Positions 6,408 through 7,460 of a DNA stretch of 7,460 nucleotides are shown piece after piece (the stretch's first letter is position 1; each line of letters starts with the position of its first letter). The notes under the pieces were generated by a model that made no database searches, was not told the origin of the DNA, and was given only the letters and a program-made list of their open reading frames with translations. Source of the DNA: Vicinamibacteria bacterium. GTDB lineage: Bacteria; Acidobacteriota; Vicinamibacteria; Fen-336; JAGNNV01. Location: contig JAENWE010000369.1 in NCBI GenBank assembly GCA_016650185.1, forward strand, positions 1 through 7,460. The letters run 5' to 3'. The position numbers and the translations under genes are program-made.

Positions 6408-7381
6408 GAGAGACGAAACTCTCGGCCCGCACCGGCGAGATCCTGGACCGTCTGGAGTCCCTGTATCCGGACGCCGATTGCGAACTCAACTATGGCAACG
6501 CGTACGAGCTTCTGATCGCGACCATATTGTCCGCGCAGTGCACGGACAAGCGGGTGAACGCGGTCACGCCGAATCTCTTCGCCCGATACCCCGCCGCGGA
6601 CGATCTCGCGAAAGCGGCCCTTCCCGAGGTCGAGGAGATCATTCAATCCACGGGATTCTTTCGCGCTAAGGCGAAAAGTATCACCGGCTGCGCCCGGGCT
6701 CTGGTCGCGGAGCACGGGGGCGACGTTCCACGCGACTTTGTCGCCGCGGTGAAACTTCCAGGCGTGGGACGCAAAACCGCGAGTGTGGTCCTTGGCCATG
6801 CCTTCGGCATCGCGGAGGGCATCGCGGTGGACACGCACGTTCTCAGGCTCACCGCGCGATTGGGCCTGACCAAGAACAATGACCCCATCCGCGTCGAGCA
6901 GGAACTGATGAAACTGGTCCCACAGAAGCGCTGGGTCAAGACCACCGACCTCATCATCTTTCATGGCCGCCGGGTCTGCAATGCGCGCAAGCCCCTTTGT
7001 GGCGAATGCGGCATCTTCGACCTGTGCGCCTGGGAATCGAAGCAGGCGTACGCTATGGGCGAGAAGAAACCGAAGGTGAAGGACGGATCGAGGCCAGTCG
7101 AAGGTAACGCCAGGTCGAATTCACTTCGCCGGAGCGACGGGGTCTGGGGGCTGGGCACACCAACGAAGGGCGGTCTGCGGCCCCCAGCCAGGGGAGCGGA
7201 GGCGAATTCACTTCGCCGGAGCGACGGGGTCTGGGGGCTGAGCACACCAACGAAGCGCAGTCTGCGGCCCCCAGCCAGGGAAGCGAAGGCGAATTCACTT
7301 CGCCGGAGCGACGGGGCCTGGGGGCTGAGCACACCAACGAAGCGCAGTCTGCGGCCCCCAGCTAAAAGGACGTCAAAGTGA
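6404..7381 (+). CDS. nth: Endonuclease III with a repeat-derived C-terminal extension
   Basis: Endonuclease III is a DNA glycosylase and AP lyase that removes oxidised pyrimidines in base-excision repair. Residues 1 to about 215 form a complete enzyme. LIATILSAQCTDKRVN (37-52) is typical of the family. The helix-hairpin-helix LPGVGRKTA (118-126) holds the lyase lysine K124. VDTHV (142-146) holds the catalytic D143. The iron-sulfur cluster cysteines are C192, C199, C202 and C208, with the expected 6-2-5 spacing. The E. coli enzyme is 211 residues, whereas this protein is 325. The extra part starts with a basic linker, followed by three 29-residue repeats, each with SLRRSDG, WGL, TPTK and LRPPA, and ends in KRTSK. 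The extension is rich in Arg, Ser, Pro and Gly and is probably disordered; it comes from the 87-bp DNA repeats. The TTG start at 6404 fits the ribosome binding site and the overlap with DUF3467. The TGA overlaps the next GTG start. Confidence 0.93.
   Translation: MRETKLSARTGEILDRLESLYPDADCELNYGNAYELLIATILSAQCTDKRVNAVTPNLFARYPAADDLAKAALPEVEEIIQSTGFFRAKAKSITGCARALVAEHGGDVPRDFVAAVKLPGVGRKTASVVLGHAFGIAEGIAVDTHVLRLTARLGLTKNNDPIRVEQELMKLVPQKRWVKTTDLIIFHGRRVCNARKPLCGECGIFDLCAWESKQAYAMGEKKPKVKDGSRPVEGNARSNSLRRSDGVWGLGTPTKGGLRPPARGAEANSLRRSDGVWGLSTPTKRSLRPPAREAKANSLRRSDGAWGLSTPTKRSLRPPAKRTSK
7117..7362 (+). repeat. Three 87-bp palindrome-bearing tandem repeats inside nth
   Basis: Units start at 7117, 7204 and 7291, each with GAATTCACTTCGCCGGAGCG; the third is cut short near 7362. 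Units 2 and 3 differ by one base (GGTCTG against GGCCTG) over about 70 bp. Unit 1 has three more changes, so the expansion looks recent. Each unit has a strong inverted repeat, CTGGGGGC with GCCCCCAG (7144-7151/7180-7187, 7231-7238/7267-7274, 7318-7325/7354-7361). Units 2 and 3 contain CGCAGTCTGCG within that loop. At the junctions before units 2 and 3, GGCGAA and TTCGCC form a second hairpin around a 5-nt loop; this is broken before unit 1. The period is 29 codons, so copy number can change without a frameshift. There are no spacers, so this is not a CRISPR array. Confidence 0.9.
7366..7370 (+). promoter_or_regulatory. Ribosome binding site of the carbon-nitrogen hydrolase gene
   Basis: AAGGA lies 7 nt before the GTG at 7378, and only 4 nt after the third repeat's hairpin arm ends at 7361. 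A folded repeat could hinder ribosome access. Confidence 0.6.
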
Positions 7382-7460
7382 GTCAAAGAAGCGTGGTGGC
7401 CGCGGTCTGCCAAATGCGATCCGGCGAAGACGTCACCCGGAATCTGCAGTCGGCGGAGAC
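7378..7460 (+). CDS. Carbon-nitrogen hydrolase (nitrilase superfamily), 5' fragment
   Basis: Only the first 27 codons are in the window. The start is GTG at 7378, sharing GTGA with the nth stop, and it has a good ribosome binding site. The translation VSQRSVVAAVCQMRSGEDVT followed by RNLQSAE matches the opening strand and helix of nitrilase/omega-amidase-like amidohydrolases: a hydrophobic strand, then CQM, then a V-x-x-N-L helix. The catalytic Glu, Lys and Cys lie beyond the window, so the substrate and subfamily cannot be named. It is probably the third gene of the DUF3467-nth operon. Confidence 0.68.
   Translation, partial: MSQRSVVAAVCQMRSGEDVTRNLQSAE

Noticed and set aside
7117..7362. 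CRISPR array
   Set aside because: The 87-bp units are contiguous with no unique spacers, and they lie in frame inside nth with no cas genes nearby.

Overview
The window is GC-rich bacterial chromosome with tight gene packing. The gene content suggests Acidobacteriota, perhaps the Bryobacter/Solibacter side: a secreted ~1,000-residue Asp-box propeller protein of a kind common in that phylum, a DUF4388 protein, and DUF3467 next to nth. This placement is an inference from gene content, not from a marker gene. No rRNA, tRNA, CRISPR array or transposase gene was found.

Layout from left to right. Bases 1-69 hold nothing I can assign. Bases 70-297 look like a small non-autonomous transposable element (MITE-like): its ends are imperfect inverted repeats of about 23 bp, flanked by CTA(G) on both sides. 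It ends 87 bp before a secreted 1,019-residue beta-propeller protein (385-3444, + strand). That gene converges on a DUF4388 protein (3514-4578, - strand), with a hairpin between them. The 276-bp gap 4579-4854 holds a perfect DnaA box, a one-mismatch box 12 bp away, and three weaker CCACA boxes spaced exactly 11 bp apart. It is either a candidate replication origin or another DnaA-binding region. Next is the dGTPase gene dgt (4855-6009, - strand). A 95-bp gap separates dgt from a divergent, tightly packed + strand operon: a DUF3467 protein (6105-6407), endonuclease III (nth, 6404-7381, TTG start overlapping the previous stop), and the first 27 codons of a probable carbon-nitrogen hydrolase (from 7378, GTG start overlapping the nth stop).

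The most unusual item is the end of nth. After a complete endonuclease III core with all four iron-sulfur cysteines, the gene runs on for about 110 codons. These contain three nearly identical 87-bp (29-codon) repeats with strong internal hairpins, and the opposite strand is open across them too. This looks like a palindromic repeat family that inserted into the 3' end of a gene and expanded in frame. The other two items worth following are the MITE-like element before the propeller gene and the DnaA-box cluster beside dgt.

Functional links: dgt (dNTP pool control), nth (oxidised-pyrimidine repair) and the DnaA boxes all concern DNA maintenance. The sequence does not show that they form one system. 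I see no clear evidence of a new multi-gene defence or biosynthetic system.
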